A DNA stretch of 64,000 nt, from NCBI GenBank assembly GCA_963802915.1, contig CAWDKQ010000010.1, positions 62,001-126,000 of the forward strand, given 5' to 3'. The stretch comes from JAICMB01 sp963802915. GTDB lineage: Bacteria; Acidobacteriota; Terriglobia; Bryobacterales; Bryobacteraceae. Of this stretch, positions 24,128 through 33,323 are shown one piece after another. The notes below the pieces were generated by a model, which did not search any database, was not told the DNA's origin, and saw only the letters and a program-made list of their open reading frames with translations. Positions within the stretch are counted from its first letter, which is position 1; each line of letters starts with the position of its first letter. The translations under genes and the position numbers were made by a program.

Positions 24128-27100
24128 CTACTCGACTGCGACAGTGATGACGTTCGGACTGGCAACGCCGCCGATCGTCAACACAACGGGTTGATTACCC
24201 CCTCCGATACCGGACGGAATCATCGCGTTCACCTGGAGGACACCGGAAACGAAGCCGGGTGCCTCACCCGCGTACAGAACAGTGGCCGGTTGGCCGCCGA
24301 TGGTTACGGTGACAGGAAGCACCGGTTTCGGGAAAGACGACCCGGTTGATGGCGTAACGGAGCCCGTGACTCCCGCCGGCGTGGTTTGACCCTCACCAGT
24401 GGCATAAATCGCAATCACCGAGCCTGGAGCTGCCTGGTTGCTTGCGTTATTTACGGAAAGGTTCTGGTTCAGGATCGCCCCCTGGCCGCTGCCGTTGGAA
24501 CCCTCCGAGAAGATCGCCGGAGCGGTTGGGGTAATGTTGACCTGGAACGTCGCCGAATTGGTGCTGTTGTTCATGACGACCACCGAAGCGGTGGAAAGCG
24601 TGGCCACTTCATAAGGAACAACCGCGTTGATCTGGTTCGCCGAGACATAGACGAGAGGCGCCGCAACACCGTTGAAGGTGACGCTGGTGTTGCTCAAAGT
24701 GGTCGCAACGGTACCCGATGATGTCAGTTGAAGACTGGCGGGAGTTGCGGGTCCTATGTTGGAGCCGAAGATAGTGACTAACTCGCCCGGTGCAACGCTG
24801 GTGGCGAGGAAGTCGGCCGCGCTGGTGATGGCCGTGATGGTCGGAGGACCGGAGGAGGTCACTGTGAGCGTTACGGTCAGAGGCTGAATGGCTCCGGTGG
24901 AACCCGATGAAAGACTGATGGTGTTGGTGTATGTGCCGGCCGCGAGCGTCTGCACAACGGACTGTATCAACGAGATGGAGATGTTGCTCGGCGTGTTCCC
25001 GCTGGTGGGAGTTACCGTAACGAACACGATCCCGTTGCTCGCAGTTCCAGGAGCCGCAACTGCCACAGCGCTAAATGGAACGCTGCCGTTGGTGCTTGCG
25101 ACTTGAATGGTTTGAGCCGGCGGCAGAACTGAGTTGTGCTGATAAGTGAAGTTCACGGTGGCGGGAGTCAGAGTAAATATCGGCGCACCGCCAACAGTAA
25201 ACGTAACGGGAACATAGATAGGACTGTTCGCGGCACCGGGCACGAAGATAGTGACCACGCCCGAGTAAGTCCCCTGCGCCAACGAATTTCCGTTGGAGTT
25301 AACAGTGACGGTACTGCTCGACGTACTGACTGTCAGCCAGCCAGTTCCGTTCAGCATAGTGGCGACAGCGCCGACCGTAGCGCCGGTCGGGATGCCCGTA
25401 ACCGTGATGGTCTGGCTCGAGGGAACCGTTCCACCGAGCGGCTGGCTGAACGCGAGACTCGTCGGAGTAACGGTCACAGTCCCGGATGCGACTGTCAATG
25501 TCACAGGGATGCTCTGCGCTGGAACATTAGGCGACGTGCTGGTGATGTTGATGTTGCCGGTGTAAATGCCGGCCGGAAGTCCCGTGGCATTCACTCCGAC
25601 ATTCAGAGTGGCAGGCGTAGATCCCGTGTTGGGCGTTACTGAGAGCCAAGTAAGACCGGCCGGATTCGTCACTGCCGTTGCAGTGAACTGGAGCGGCGTG
25701 GTGCCATCCGTGCTCACCAGCGAAATCGATTGGGTAGTTGTTGTTGTGGAACCAGTGACGGCAACAACACTGACAACCGCGGGACTGGCGTTCAAAAGCG
25801 GCGTGCTGCTCACATTGAGAGTCACGGGGATGGTCAGCGGCGAACCGGTGGAACCTGGCACTGCTATTGTCACCGTGCCTTTACAGGTCTGAGGAGTTGT
25901 CAGGCCGGTGGTGTCGACACCGATAACAACCTGGGATGTTTGACCGGGCTGCACCGGCGAGATGCCAGACGCCGGAGTCGCCGTCAGGAAGCCGCTGCAA
26001 CTGTTGGTGCTGGTGGTTACGTTATAGGACAACGGAGCGCCGGTGCTAGTCAGTGTGAGCGTCTGACTCGAGGGGCTAGTCTTTCCAATTTGATAATTGA
26101 AAGTCACGGAGGACTGGCTCGGCTGGAGCGCCGGATTATTACTCACGATCAGAGTTACTGTGAACGTCTGAGCGGGATTGCCGGATCCGGTCGAGCTTAC
26201 CGTAATGTTCTCGGCGTAGGTGTTAGGCGCGAGCCCGTCAAGAACCGTTGGATTGATGGAAAGGGTGAGCGCCTGGGGCGTAGTGCCCGACGTTGGCGTC
26301 ACATTCAGGAACGCGGGACCGTTGCCAACTGGGGTCGCGGTAACGGTAAATGGCAGCGCCGTGCTGGAACTCGTGATTTGCACGGTTTGGGACGCCGGGG
26401 TTCCGGTTCCTAATTGATAGTTAAATGTGGGTCCGACTGAAGGCACCTGCAGCAGCGGATTCGTGCTCACCAGCAGATTGACTGGGATCGATTGAGTTGG
26501 ATTTGAAGCGCCGGGAGCCGAGATGTCGATGCTCGCGGTACATTCGCCCGCCGGTAACGCGGCGGTGTTGATTTGGACGCTCACCGCGCTCGGAGTTGCG
26601 CTGCTCTGCGGCGACACGACCAGCCAGTTGGTTCCACAAGATGACGAACTCGGATACGTCGGCGTTGCCGTGAAGCTTATGGTTCCACCGCCAGCCGCGG
26701 TGACGTTCAGCGTTTGGGCGGCAGGCGCAGTGGTGTTCAATTGATACGCGAAGTTTACCTGTGCCGGAGTGACATCGATGGTGGATGGCGACGCGACATT
26801 CACTTGCACCGGTATCAGGATTCCGGTTGCTCCGGGCGAATTGATGGCGACCGCGCCGGAATAAGAGCCGGCGGTGAGGTTCGACGGATTCACGCTGATG
26901 GTGACCGAGGTCGGCGTGGTACCGGACGACGGATTAACGGAAAGCCAATTCCCGTTGTTGTTCGTCGAAGTAGTTGCAGTGAACGTGAGACTGGAGGTGC
27001 CCGAACTCGAGATGGACACCTGCTGGCTTTGGGGAACCGTGGAACCCATCTCGAAATTCAGCGACACGCTGGCGGGGGTGGCCACGATGGGCGAGGATCC

Positions 27101-27466
27101 GGATGAATTCACGTTCAGAATTACAGGCACGGTCGAGGAATTGCTGCCCGATGTGATGGTGATGAATCCGGCGTAGGCACCAGCCGCCATGGAGCCGGCA
27201 TTGACGGAAACAGAAAGCACTTGCGGCGTTGTAGAGCTTGTCGGAGTGACAGAGAGCCAGGTGCCGCTCGGAAAGGTCGTGGCTGTAAAGCCAACAGACG
27301 ACCCGGTGTTAGAAACGACGACCAGGTTTTGGGATCCTGTAGTACCGTTGGTCGTGGTGTTGAAAGTCAGTTGAGAGGGACTGACCGTAATTGGGCCATT
27401 CTGGGCAAATAAAGCGCTCGAACAGAGCAATAGCGCACACGTAGAAATGCTGCGAATTGTTTTCAC
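24128..27466 (-). CDS. Secreted BACON-like repeat protein with TIGR03437 C-terminal domain
   Basis: 1,112 residues from GTG 27466, chosen because GGAGG lies 4 bases upstream and the product opens with a signal peptide (VKTIRSISTCALLLCSSALFAQ); an in-frame extension to 27559 has neither. Eight to nine repeats of about 100 residues follow, each with SQTLTVTS-like, WLSVTP.SGTTP and LPAGTYTGNI elements, typical of BACON-like beta-sandwiches. The last about 220 residues (APGELVTIFGSNIGP, VNAVVPYEV-like, SVIAIYATGEGQT, VLYAGEAPGFVSGVLQVNAMIP) match the TIGR03437 domain expanded in Solibacter-type Acidobacteria. It is probably extracellular or surface-bound; adhesion or polysaccharide binding is inference. 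Confidence 0.87.
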   Translation of the reverse strand: MKTIRSISTCALLLCSSALFAQNGPITVSPSQLTFNTTTNGTTGSQNLVVVSNTGSSVGFTATTFPSGTWLSVTPTSSTTPQVLSVSVNAGSMAAGAYAGFITITSGSNSSTVPVILNVNSSGSSPIVATPASVSLNFEMGSTVPQSQQVSISSSGTSSLTFTATTSTNNNGNWLSVNPSSGTTPTSVTISVNPSNLTAGSYSGAVAINSPGATGILIPVQVNVASPSTIDVTPAQVNFAYQLNTTAPAAQTLNVTAAGGGTISFTATPTYPSSSSCGTNWLVVSPQSSATPSAVSVQINTAALPAGECTASIDISAPGASNPTQSIPVNLLVSTNPLLQVPSVGPTFNYQLGTGTPASQTVQITSSSTALPFTVTATPVGNGPAFLNVTPTSGTTPQALTLSINPTVLDGLAPNTYAENITVSSTGSGNPAQTFTVTLIVSNNPALQPSQSSVTFNYQIGKTSPSSQTLTLTSTGAPLSYNVTTSTNSCSGFLTATPASGISPVQPGQTSQVVIGVDTTGLTTPQTCKGTVTIAVPGSTGSPLTIPVTLNVSSTPLLNASPAVVSVVAVTGSTTTTTQSISLVSTDGTTPLQFTATAVTNPAGLTWLSVTPNTGSTPATLNVGVNATGLPAGIYTGNINITSTSPNVPAQSIPVTLTVASGTVTVTPTSLAFSQPLGGTVPSSQTITVTGIPTGATVGAVATMLNGTGWLTVSTSSSTVTVNSNGNSLAQGTYSGVVTIFVPGAANSPIYVPVTFTVGGAPIFTLTPATVNFTYQHNSVLPPAQTIQVASTNGSVPFSAVAVAAPGTASNGIVFVTVTPTSGNTPSNISISLIQSVVQTLAAGTYTNTISLSSGSTGAIQPLTVTLTVTSSGPPTITAITSAADFLATSVAPGELVTIFGSNIGPATPASLQLTSSGTVATTLSNTSVTFNGVAAPLVYVSANQINAVVPYEVATLSTASVVVMNNSTNSATFQVNITPTAPAIFSEGSNGSGQGAILNQNLSVNNASNQAAPGSVIAIYATGEGQTTPAGVTGSVTPSTGSSFPKPVLPVTVTIGGQPATVLYAGEAPGFVSGVLQVNAMIPSGIGGGNQPVVLTIGGVASPNVITVAVE

Positions 27467-27593
27467 TAATCCTCCACATGCGACGGGTATCGAGTGAGAC
27501 CCGGTCGCTGATCCGCCGACGCGGGTTGGGCGGCAAGTTCTTAGACCCCTGCGCCGCACAGGTAGTTACGCGTTAGATTTAGTTACACTTTTG

Positions 27594-29450
27594 TTAGTGC
27601 GCAGAGGTGGCGCTTGCGATGGAATTGGGAAGCCACACGATCATCTCGCCTCGGCCGCGATTGGCCCACGCATAATACGGTATGGCGGTGAAGGGCTGAG
27701 CGGTTTGAACGAGCTTGCCATTGGCGTCATAAGTGAGCGCGATGGCCCTGCCCTTAACCTCGATGACGCCTTTCAACAGGGCGGGATTGAATTTGGCAAC
27801 CAGGCGCGATGAGTCCGGGAGCACGAGATTCCGGACCTTGCCGTTCGGATTGTCGGTCCATTCCGCGGCGTATACTAGCGGGCCGCGTTGGATTGCCACG
27901 CGTCCGCGATCCGCTGACACGCGAGTATTTGCAATAACCCGGCGCACAGGCATCGGAAGATTCAACTCGATGATGTCGCCCTTTTTCCAGGTGCGCGTCA
28001 GCGCGACGTATCCTTTCTCGATCTTGATCGGAATGCGCTTCCCGTTCAGTTTGAGAACGGCCGGCGAATTCACGTTATCGGCGAAGCGATACAGATCCGT
28101 TGCGATTGGCTCGTTGCGCGCCCATCCGGGGATGCGAACGTTGATCGTCAGTTTGGATGGCGTATCGGGATTCACGGTCATCTTGACGGCGCCTTCCCAG
28201 GGATAGCGAGTTTCCTGAACGATATTTAAGTTCGTGCCGCTATCCATCTTGATATCGGCGTGACTCGCCACGAAGAGATTGACCCAAAGAGAATCGCCGC
28301 GCTGCGCATAAACATAACCAGGCACGGATGCGAGGAAGCGGGTGATGTTTCCGGGACAGCATGCGACACCGAACCAGGGACTCCGCTGGTCTTTCGTTTC
28401 GTGGCCCGTGGCCTCAAGTGGGTTTTCGTAGAAAAAGGTTGTACCGTCGAGCGATACTCCGGAGATCAAACCGTTGTAGAGAGTGCGCTCCATCACATCG
28501 ATATACTTAGCGTCGGCATGGAGCAAGAACAGGCGATGATTCCAAAAATCGTTGCCGACAGCGGCGCATGTTTCGTTGTAGGCGGTCAGGTTGGGCAGTT
28601 CGTAGTCGTCGCCGAACGCTTCACCTTTTGCCCGCGCTCCGATGCCGCCGGTGATGTGCAGTTTTTTCTGGGTGACGTTGTCCCAGATGCGATCGAGAGC
28701 ATTTACGTACGCTGCGTCGCCAGTGAGCGCGGCAACATCGGCCATGCCTGAGTACATGTAAGTAGCGCGGACCGCGTGGCCTCCGGACACCGCTTCGGTC
28801 TGATCTACAACGCGAAGATGGGCTTCGACGTAAGCATTGCCGGCGCCTTCCTCGGTGCTTTGAGGACCACGCGAATCGAGCATGAATTTTGCCAGATTTA
28901 AATAACGCGGATCGCCGGTCACGCGGTAGAGCTTCGCCAGGCCCATCTCGATGATCTGGTGTCCGGGCCAGATGGCCTGTTTACCCGGTCCGAAAGTCCG
29001 ATCGAGCATATCGGCGGTGCGAAGCGCAATGTCGAGAAGTGTGCGTTTGCCGGTCGCTTGATAATGCGCGGCAGCGGCTTCGTAGAGATGGCCCAGATCG
29101 TATAGCTCGTGGCTATTAACTCCCTCGAGAATCCAACGCTGGTCTCCGGACCAGGGGTGGGGATGCAAAGCGTCGATGGTGCGAGCGGTGTAGAGGTAAC
29201 CGTCTTTTTCCTGGGCCGCGCCGATCTTGGCGATCAGGTCATCAAGATAGGCGTCGAGTTTCGGATCGGGCTGGACGCTGAGCGTATACGAAGCGCCTTC
29301 GATCACTTTATACACGTCGCTATCGTCGAACGGATAGGGTGGATATTTGTGATTTTCGAATGACTCACCACGAAGCGATTTCGCCGCTCGCACGAAGTTG
29401 TCGATGCGGCCGGTCTCTTCCTCTTTATGGAAAGCGAACGGAATTGTCAC
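27594..29450 (-). CDS. GH127-family beta-L-arabinofuranosidase-like glycosidase
   Basis: 618 residues from GTG 29450. Homologous coding continues upstream in frame for 50 codons to 29600, giving a signal peptide (ITALFVFLAAAAAQPA) and the FTAVHVTDVFWAPRI block of the family, but there is no ATG, GTG or TTG before the in-frame TAA at 29601-29603. The true start is thus unusual or lost. GH127 active-site residues are intact: Glu277 (KGEAFG), Glu293 and Cys295 (YNETCA), Cys364-Cys365 (CCPGN); the 277-293-295 spacing equals that of HypBA1 (322, 338, 340). It would release terminal L-arabinofuranose from plant polymers, probably in the periplasm. It diverges from the glucarate-dehydratase-like gene. 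Confidence 0.88.
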   Translation of the reverse strand: MTIPFAFHKEEETGRIDNFVRAAKSLRGESFENHKYPPYPFDDSDVYKVIEGASYTLSVQPDPKLDAYLDDLIAKIGAAQEKDGYLYTARTIDALHPHPWSGDQRWILEGVNSHELYDLGHLYEAAAAHYQATGKRTLLDIALRTADMLDRTFGPGKQAIWPGHQIIEMGLAKLYRVTGDPRYLNLAKFMLDSRGPQSTEEGAGNAYVEAHLRVVDQTEAVSGGHAVRATYMYSGMADVAALTGDAAYVNALDRIWDNVTQKKLHITGGIGARAKGEAFGDDYELPNLTAYNETCAAVGNDFWNHRLFLLHADAKYIDVMERTLYNGLISGVSLDGTTFFYENPLEATGHETKDQRSPWFGVACCPGNITRFLASVPGYVYAQRGDSLWVNLFVASHADIKMDSGTNLNIVQETRYPWEGAVKMTVNPDTPSKLTINVRIPGWARNEPIATDLYRFADNVNSPAVLKLNGKRIPIKIEKGYVALTRTWKKGDIIELNLPMPVRRVIANTRVSADRGRVAIQRGPLVYAAEWTDNPNGKVRNLVLPDSSRLVAKFNPALLKGVIEVKGRAIALTYDANGKLVQTAQPFTAIPYYAWANRGRGEMIVWLPNSIASATSAH

Positions 29451-29625
29451 CTTCCGATTGGTTTCAATTCGAGGCGCCCAAAAAACATCGGTAACGTGGA
29501 CAGCCGTGAACGGAACGGGCTTTACGGGATAATCGCGGGCAGGCTGTGCGGCGGCAGCCGCCAGGAAGACGAAAAGAGCGGTGATTGTTTTCGTAACCGG
29601 TTATTGTAGCTGTTTCGGTTGTACG

Positions 29626-30882
29626 ATGAAACTGAACATGAAGATCCGGGACATCCGGGCGACCACTGTCACGGTTCCCCTCGAAGCTCCATTGCGCCAT
29701 GCGAACGGCTGCCATTGGGGACGATTTGTTCGGACGATCGTCGAGGTGGAGACCGACAACGGGCTGATCGGGCTCGGTGAAATGGGTGGTGGAGGCGAGT
29801 CCGCCGAGGCAGTTTTCCGAGCCATGAGATCTTATCTGGTGGGTCACGATCCGGCGCGTCTCGAGGAGATGCGGTTTCGCATCGCGAATCCAACCGCTTC
29901 GCTGTACAACAACCGCACACAAGTTCTAGCGGCGTTGGAATTCGCTTGTCTCGATATTTTGGGACAGGCCTGGAACGTGCCGGTATGCGATATTCTCGGC
30001 GGCCGACTGCGGGACCGAATTCCTTTCGCCACATATTGTTTTTTTCGATATCCGAATCCAAAGACGGGCGCGGGCGAGGTGCGTACGGCCGAGCAGGTAA
30101 TCGAGTATGTCCGCGCGGCTAAGCAACGTCATGGCTTCACGACCCACAAGATGAAGGCGGGCGTTTTCCATCCCGATCACGAACTCGAGATTTATCGTGC
30201 GCTGGCGGCAGCGTTTCCGCAAGATTCGCTGCGGTTCGATCCGAACGCGGTGTGGTCGACCGAGCAGGCAATTCGTTTTGGACAGGCGATCGAGGATTTG
30301 CGCAACGATTATCTGGAAGATCCCGTGTATGGATTGAATGGCATGCGGCGCACGAGAGAGAAGGTGCGGATTCCACTTGCGACCAACACGGTGGTGGTTA
30401 ATTTCGAGCAGCTCGCGGCCAATGCACTCGATACCGCGGTGGATGTGATTCTTCTCGATACGACCTTCTGGGGCGGCATTCGTGCTTGCGTGAAAGCAGC
30501 AGGGGTTTGCGAGACGTTCCAGTTAGGAGTGGCCGTTCACTCGTCCGGCGAGTTGGGCATTCAGCTTGCCACGATGCTGCATCTTGGGGCGGTGATTCCG
30601 AATCTGAGCTTCGCGGCGGACGCGCATTATCATCATTTGACGGATGACATTATCGAAGGCGGGTTGATGCGATACGAGAATGGCTCGATCGCCGTTCCCG
30701 ATGGGCCGGGCCTCGGCATTAAGCTCGATCGTGAAAAGTTGCGCGAATATAGCGAGCTGTACAGGAGGCTGGGCGGCTACCCGTACGATCAGGATCCTGC
30801 GCGCCCGGGTTGGACCCCGCTGGTCCCGAACGATCGTTGGGCGGATCCGAATGACGATCGGCCGGTGCAGATTCCAAGTTGA
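29626..30882 (+). CDS. Enolase-superfamily enzyme, glucarate-dehydratase-like
   Basis: 418 residues from ATG 29626; ATG 29638 (MKIRDIRATTV) is an equally good start and no clear Shine-Dalgarno separates them. The fold is mandelate racemase/muconate lactonizing type. The Lys pair HKMKAG, metal ligands in RFDPNAVWS and LEDP, the ATNTVV strand and VAVHSSGELGI resemble glucarate dehydratase, as does the PGWTPLVPNDRW tail. It would dehydrate an acid sugar such as D-glucarate; the exact substrate is unproven. It begins the plus-strand hemicellulose operon: the next gene starts 2 bases after its stop. Confidence 0.85.
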   Translation: MKLNMKIRDIRATTVTVPLEAPLRHANGCHWGRFVRTIVEVETDNGLIGLGEMGGGGESAEAVFRAMRSYLVGHDPARLEEMRFRIANPTASLYNNRTQVLAALEFACLDILGQAWNVPVCDILGGRLRDRIPFATYCFFRYPNPKTGAGEVRTAEQVIEYVRAAKQRHGFTTHKMKAGVFHPDHELEIYRALAAAFPQDSLRFDPNAVWSTEQAIRFGQAIEDLRNDYLEDPVYGLNGMRRTREKVRIPLATNTVVVNFEQLAANALDTAVDVILLDTTFWGGIRACVKAAGVCETFQLGVAVHSSGELGIQLATMLHLGAVIPNLSFAADAHYHHLTDDIIEGGLMRYENGSIAVPDGPGLGIKLDREKLREYSELYRRLGGYPYDQDPARPGWTPLVPNDRWADPNDDRPVQIPS

Positions 30883-30884
30883 TT

Positions 30885-33323
30885 ATGCTCCCGAGAGCTG
30901 GCGGATTGTGCGTACTGTTGACGATCGCGCGTCTTCAGGCGGAGACCGGCCACGATGCTTGGCTTCGATATGCCCCGCTGGATGATCCCGCGGCGTATCG
31001 CGAGACTGTTCCAGCGGTTGTTGCGACGTTTGGCGATTCTGCAATCGTGCAGAGCGCACAGCAGGAGTTGATCCGTGGCGTGCGTGGAATGATTGGAAGG
31101 ACATTGCGGATCGAATCGGGTTTGCCGCGGGAAAGCGCGATTGTGGTGGGGATGATCGCCGATTTGGAGCGAGCGGAACCTCAGTGGAAGTTGGCCGCCG
31201 ATTTGAAACCGGATGGATTCTTATTAAAGACCATTGGCCGGGGCGCGGTGCGCTACACGGTGGTGGCTGGATCGACCGATCGCGGCGTGCTTCACGGCAC
31301 GTTCGCGCTTCTCCGTAAGATTGCATTGGGTGGATCGGTCGCGAATCTCAATGAGGAGCAAGCCCCGCGCGTGGGCATCCGATGGGTTAATGAATGGGAC
31401 AATCTCGACGGGTCGATCGAGCGTGGTTACGGAGGGCGATCGATTTTTTGGGACAATCAACATGCTCGCGCCGACCTGAGCCGTGTCTCAGATTACGGGC
31501 GATTGCTGGCATCGCTTGGCATCAATGCTTGCGCGATTAATAATGTCAACGCAAATCCACGCATTCTCGCCCCCGACTTCGCATCGGAGGTGGCGCGCAT
31601 CGCCGAAGCATTTCGGCCGTGGGGCGTTCGAGTGGCGCTGTCGGTAGATTTCGGCAGCCCTAAGACTCTCGGAGGTTTGGATACATTCGATCCCTTGGAC
31701 CCTCGCGTTGTTGAATGGTGGAAGTCGAAAGTTGATGAAGTTTATCGCGCGATTCCCGACCTGGCCGGCTTCGTGATGAAGGCAGATTCCGAGGGTCGCG
31801 CGGGCCCTTCCGCTTACGGGAGAACGCACGCCGACGCTGCCAACGTTGTGGCGCGGGCGCTCAAACCACACGGCGGCCTGTTGTTCTATCGCGGCTTTGT
31901 GTACGACCATCACATGGACTGGCGGAATCTCAAGAACGATCGCGCACGGGCCGCCTACGACAACTTCCACGATCTCGATGGCAAGTTCGACGACAACGTG
32001 ATTGTTCAGGTTAAACACGGGCCCATCGATTTTCAAGTCCGCGAGCCTGCCTCGCCTCTTTTCGGCGCGCTCGAGAAAACAAACGAGGCAATCGAACTGC
32101 AGATCACGCAAGAATACTTCGGACAATCGCGCCACACTGTTTTTCTTGCTCCCATGTGGAAAGAAACTCTCGATTTTGACACCGTGAAAGCCCGACTTAC
32201 CGGTTTCGTAGGCGTTTCAAACGTAGGTCTGGACGAGAACTGGTTCGGCAATGAGCTTTCGCAAGCCAATCTTTACGCGTTTGGGCGCCTGGCGTGGAAT
32301 CCCGATCTGACTTCGAAACAGATCATCGAGGAATGGACTCGAATGACTTTCAGTGCCGATCCGAAAGTTATGGCGACGGTCGATGGGATCCAGCTCAGCT
32401 CCTGGCGCACTTATGAGAATTACACTGGACCGCTTGGTCTTCAGACGTTAACCGATATCGTTGGCAATCATTATGGAGTCGCGGTGGAAGCGTCGGAGCG
32501 CAATGGATGGGGCCAGTGGCATCGGGCGGACGAACATGGAGTGGGCATGGATCGGACGGTGGCCACCGGCACTGGATTTATCGGGCAATATCGGCCGCCG
32601 GTCGCGCGGATATTCGAATCGCTCGAAACTTGCCCCGACGATCTTCTTCTTTTCATGCATCATGTGCCGTACACCCACGTACTTCATTCCGGCAAAACGG
32701 TGATCCAGTACATTTACGATTCGCATTACGACGGCGCGGCAGAGGTGGCGATCTACGTCCTTGAGTGGAAGCTGCTCAAGGGGCACATCGATGACCAGCG
32801 CTATCAGGAAGTCCTGAATCAACTCGAGTATCAGGCGGGACAGGCAGAAGTGTGGCGCGATGCGGTTACGAATTGGTTTCTCCGAGAGTCCGGCATCCCT
32901 GACGATAAAGGACGCGTCGGGCACTATCCAGGGCGTGTTGAGGCGGAATCCATGAAGCTCGACGGATATGAAGTCAAGGATGTCACTCCTTGGGAGGACG
33001 CGTCCGGTGGCAAGGCCGTGATGTGCGCGGCGGGGCGATGTGAAGCGAAGTTTAGCTACGCGGGCGTAGCGGGCTGGCATCGGATCAACGTTCGATACTT
33101 CGATCAGAACAACGGCGTTTCGCGTTTTCGTGTTTTCGTGGGCGCGCAGTTGATCGACGAGTGGGCCGCGGACGATCATCTGCCGACGCGCAAGATCGAT
33201 TCTACGTCGTCAAGCCTCCGCGTGATTCACGGCGTCGCACTCCGTCCCGGAGATGAGATTCGCATCGAAGGAGTTCCCGGCGGCGGAGAACCCGCCGGTT
33301 TGGACTACGTGGAAATTCAATGA
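30885..33323 (+). CDS. GH67 alpha-glucuronidase with C-terminal carbohydrate-binding-like domain
   Basis: 812 residues from ATG 30885 with a short signal peptide. GH67 enzymes remove 4-O-methyl-glucuronic acid from the non-reducing end of glucuronoxylan oligosaccharides. Catalytic residues are Glu303 (KADSEGRAGP, acid), Asp382 and Glu410 (ITQEYFGQ); spacings of 79 and 28 equal those in the Geobacillus enzyme (285, 364, 392). The C-terminal about 125 residues (HYPGRVEAESMKLDGYEV to GLDYVEIQ) look like a CBM6/35-type beta-sandwich added to the usual core. It overlaps the next gene by 4 bases (ATGA), so translation is probably coupled. Confidence 0.94.
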   Translation: MLPRAGGLCVLLTIARLQAETGHDAWLRYAPLDDPAAYRETVPAVVATFGDSAIVQSAQQELIRGVRGMIGRTLRIESGLPRESAIVVGMIADLERAEPQWKLAADLKPDGFLLKTIGRGAVRYTVVAGSTDRGVLHGTFALLRKIALGGSVANLNEEQAPRVGIRWVNEWDNLDGSIERGYGGRSIFWDNQHARADLSRVSDYGRLLASLGINACAINNVNANPRILAPDFASEVARIAEAFRPWGVRVALSVDFGSPKTLGGLDTFDPLDPRVVEWWKSKVDEVYRAIPDLAGFVMKADSEGRAGPSAYGRTHADAANVVARALKPHGGLLFYRGFVYDHHMDWRNLKNDRARAAYDNFHDLDGKFDDNVIVQVKHGPIDFQVREPASPLFGALEKTNEAIELQITQEYFGQSRHTVFLAPMWKETLDFDTVKARLTGFVGVSNVGLDENWFGNELSQANLYAFGRLAWNPDLTSKQIIEEWTRMTFSADPKVMATVDGIQLSSWRTYENYTGPLGLQTLTDIVGNHYGVAVEASERNGWGQWHRADEHGVGMDRTVATGTGFIGQYRPPVARIFESLETCPDDLLLFMHHVPYTHVLHSGKTVIQYIYDSHYDGAAEVAIYVLEWKLLKGHIDDQRYQEVLNQLEYQAGQAEVWRDAVTNWFLRESGIPDDKGRVGHYPGRVEAESMKLDGYEVKDVTPWEDASGGKAVMCAAGRCEAKFSYAGVAGWHRINVRYFDQNNGVSRFRVFVGAQLIDEWAADDHLPTRKIDSTSSSLRVIHGVALRPGDEIRIEGVPGGGEPAGLDYVEIQ

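Noticed and set aside
25136..26413. Plus-strand open frames over the TIGR03437 gene
   Set aside because: Low-complexity antisense readings of Thr/Ser/Val-rich repeats.
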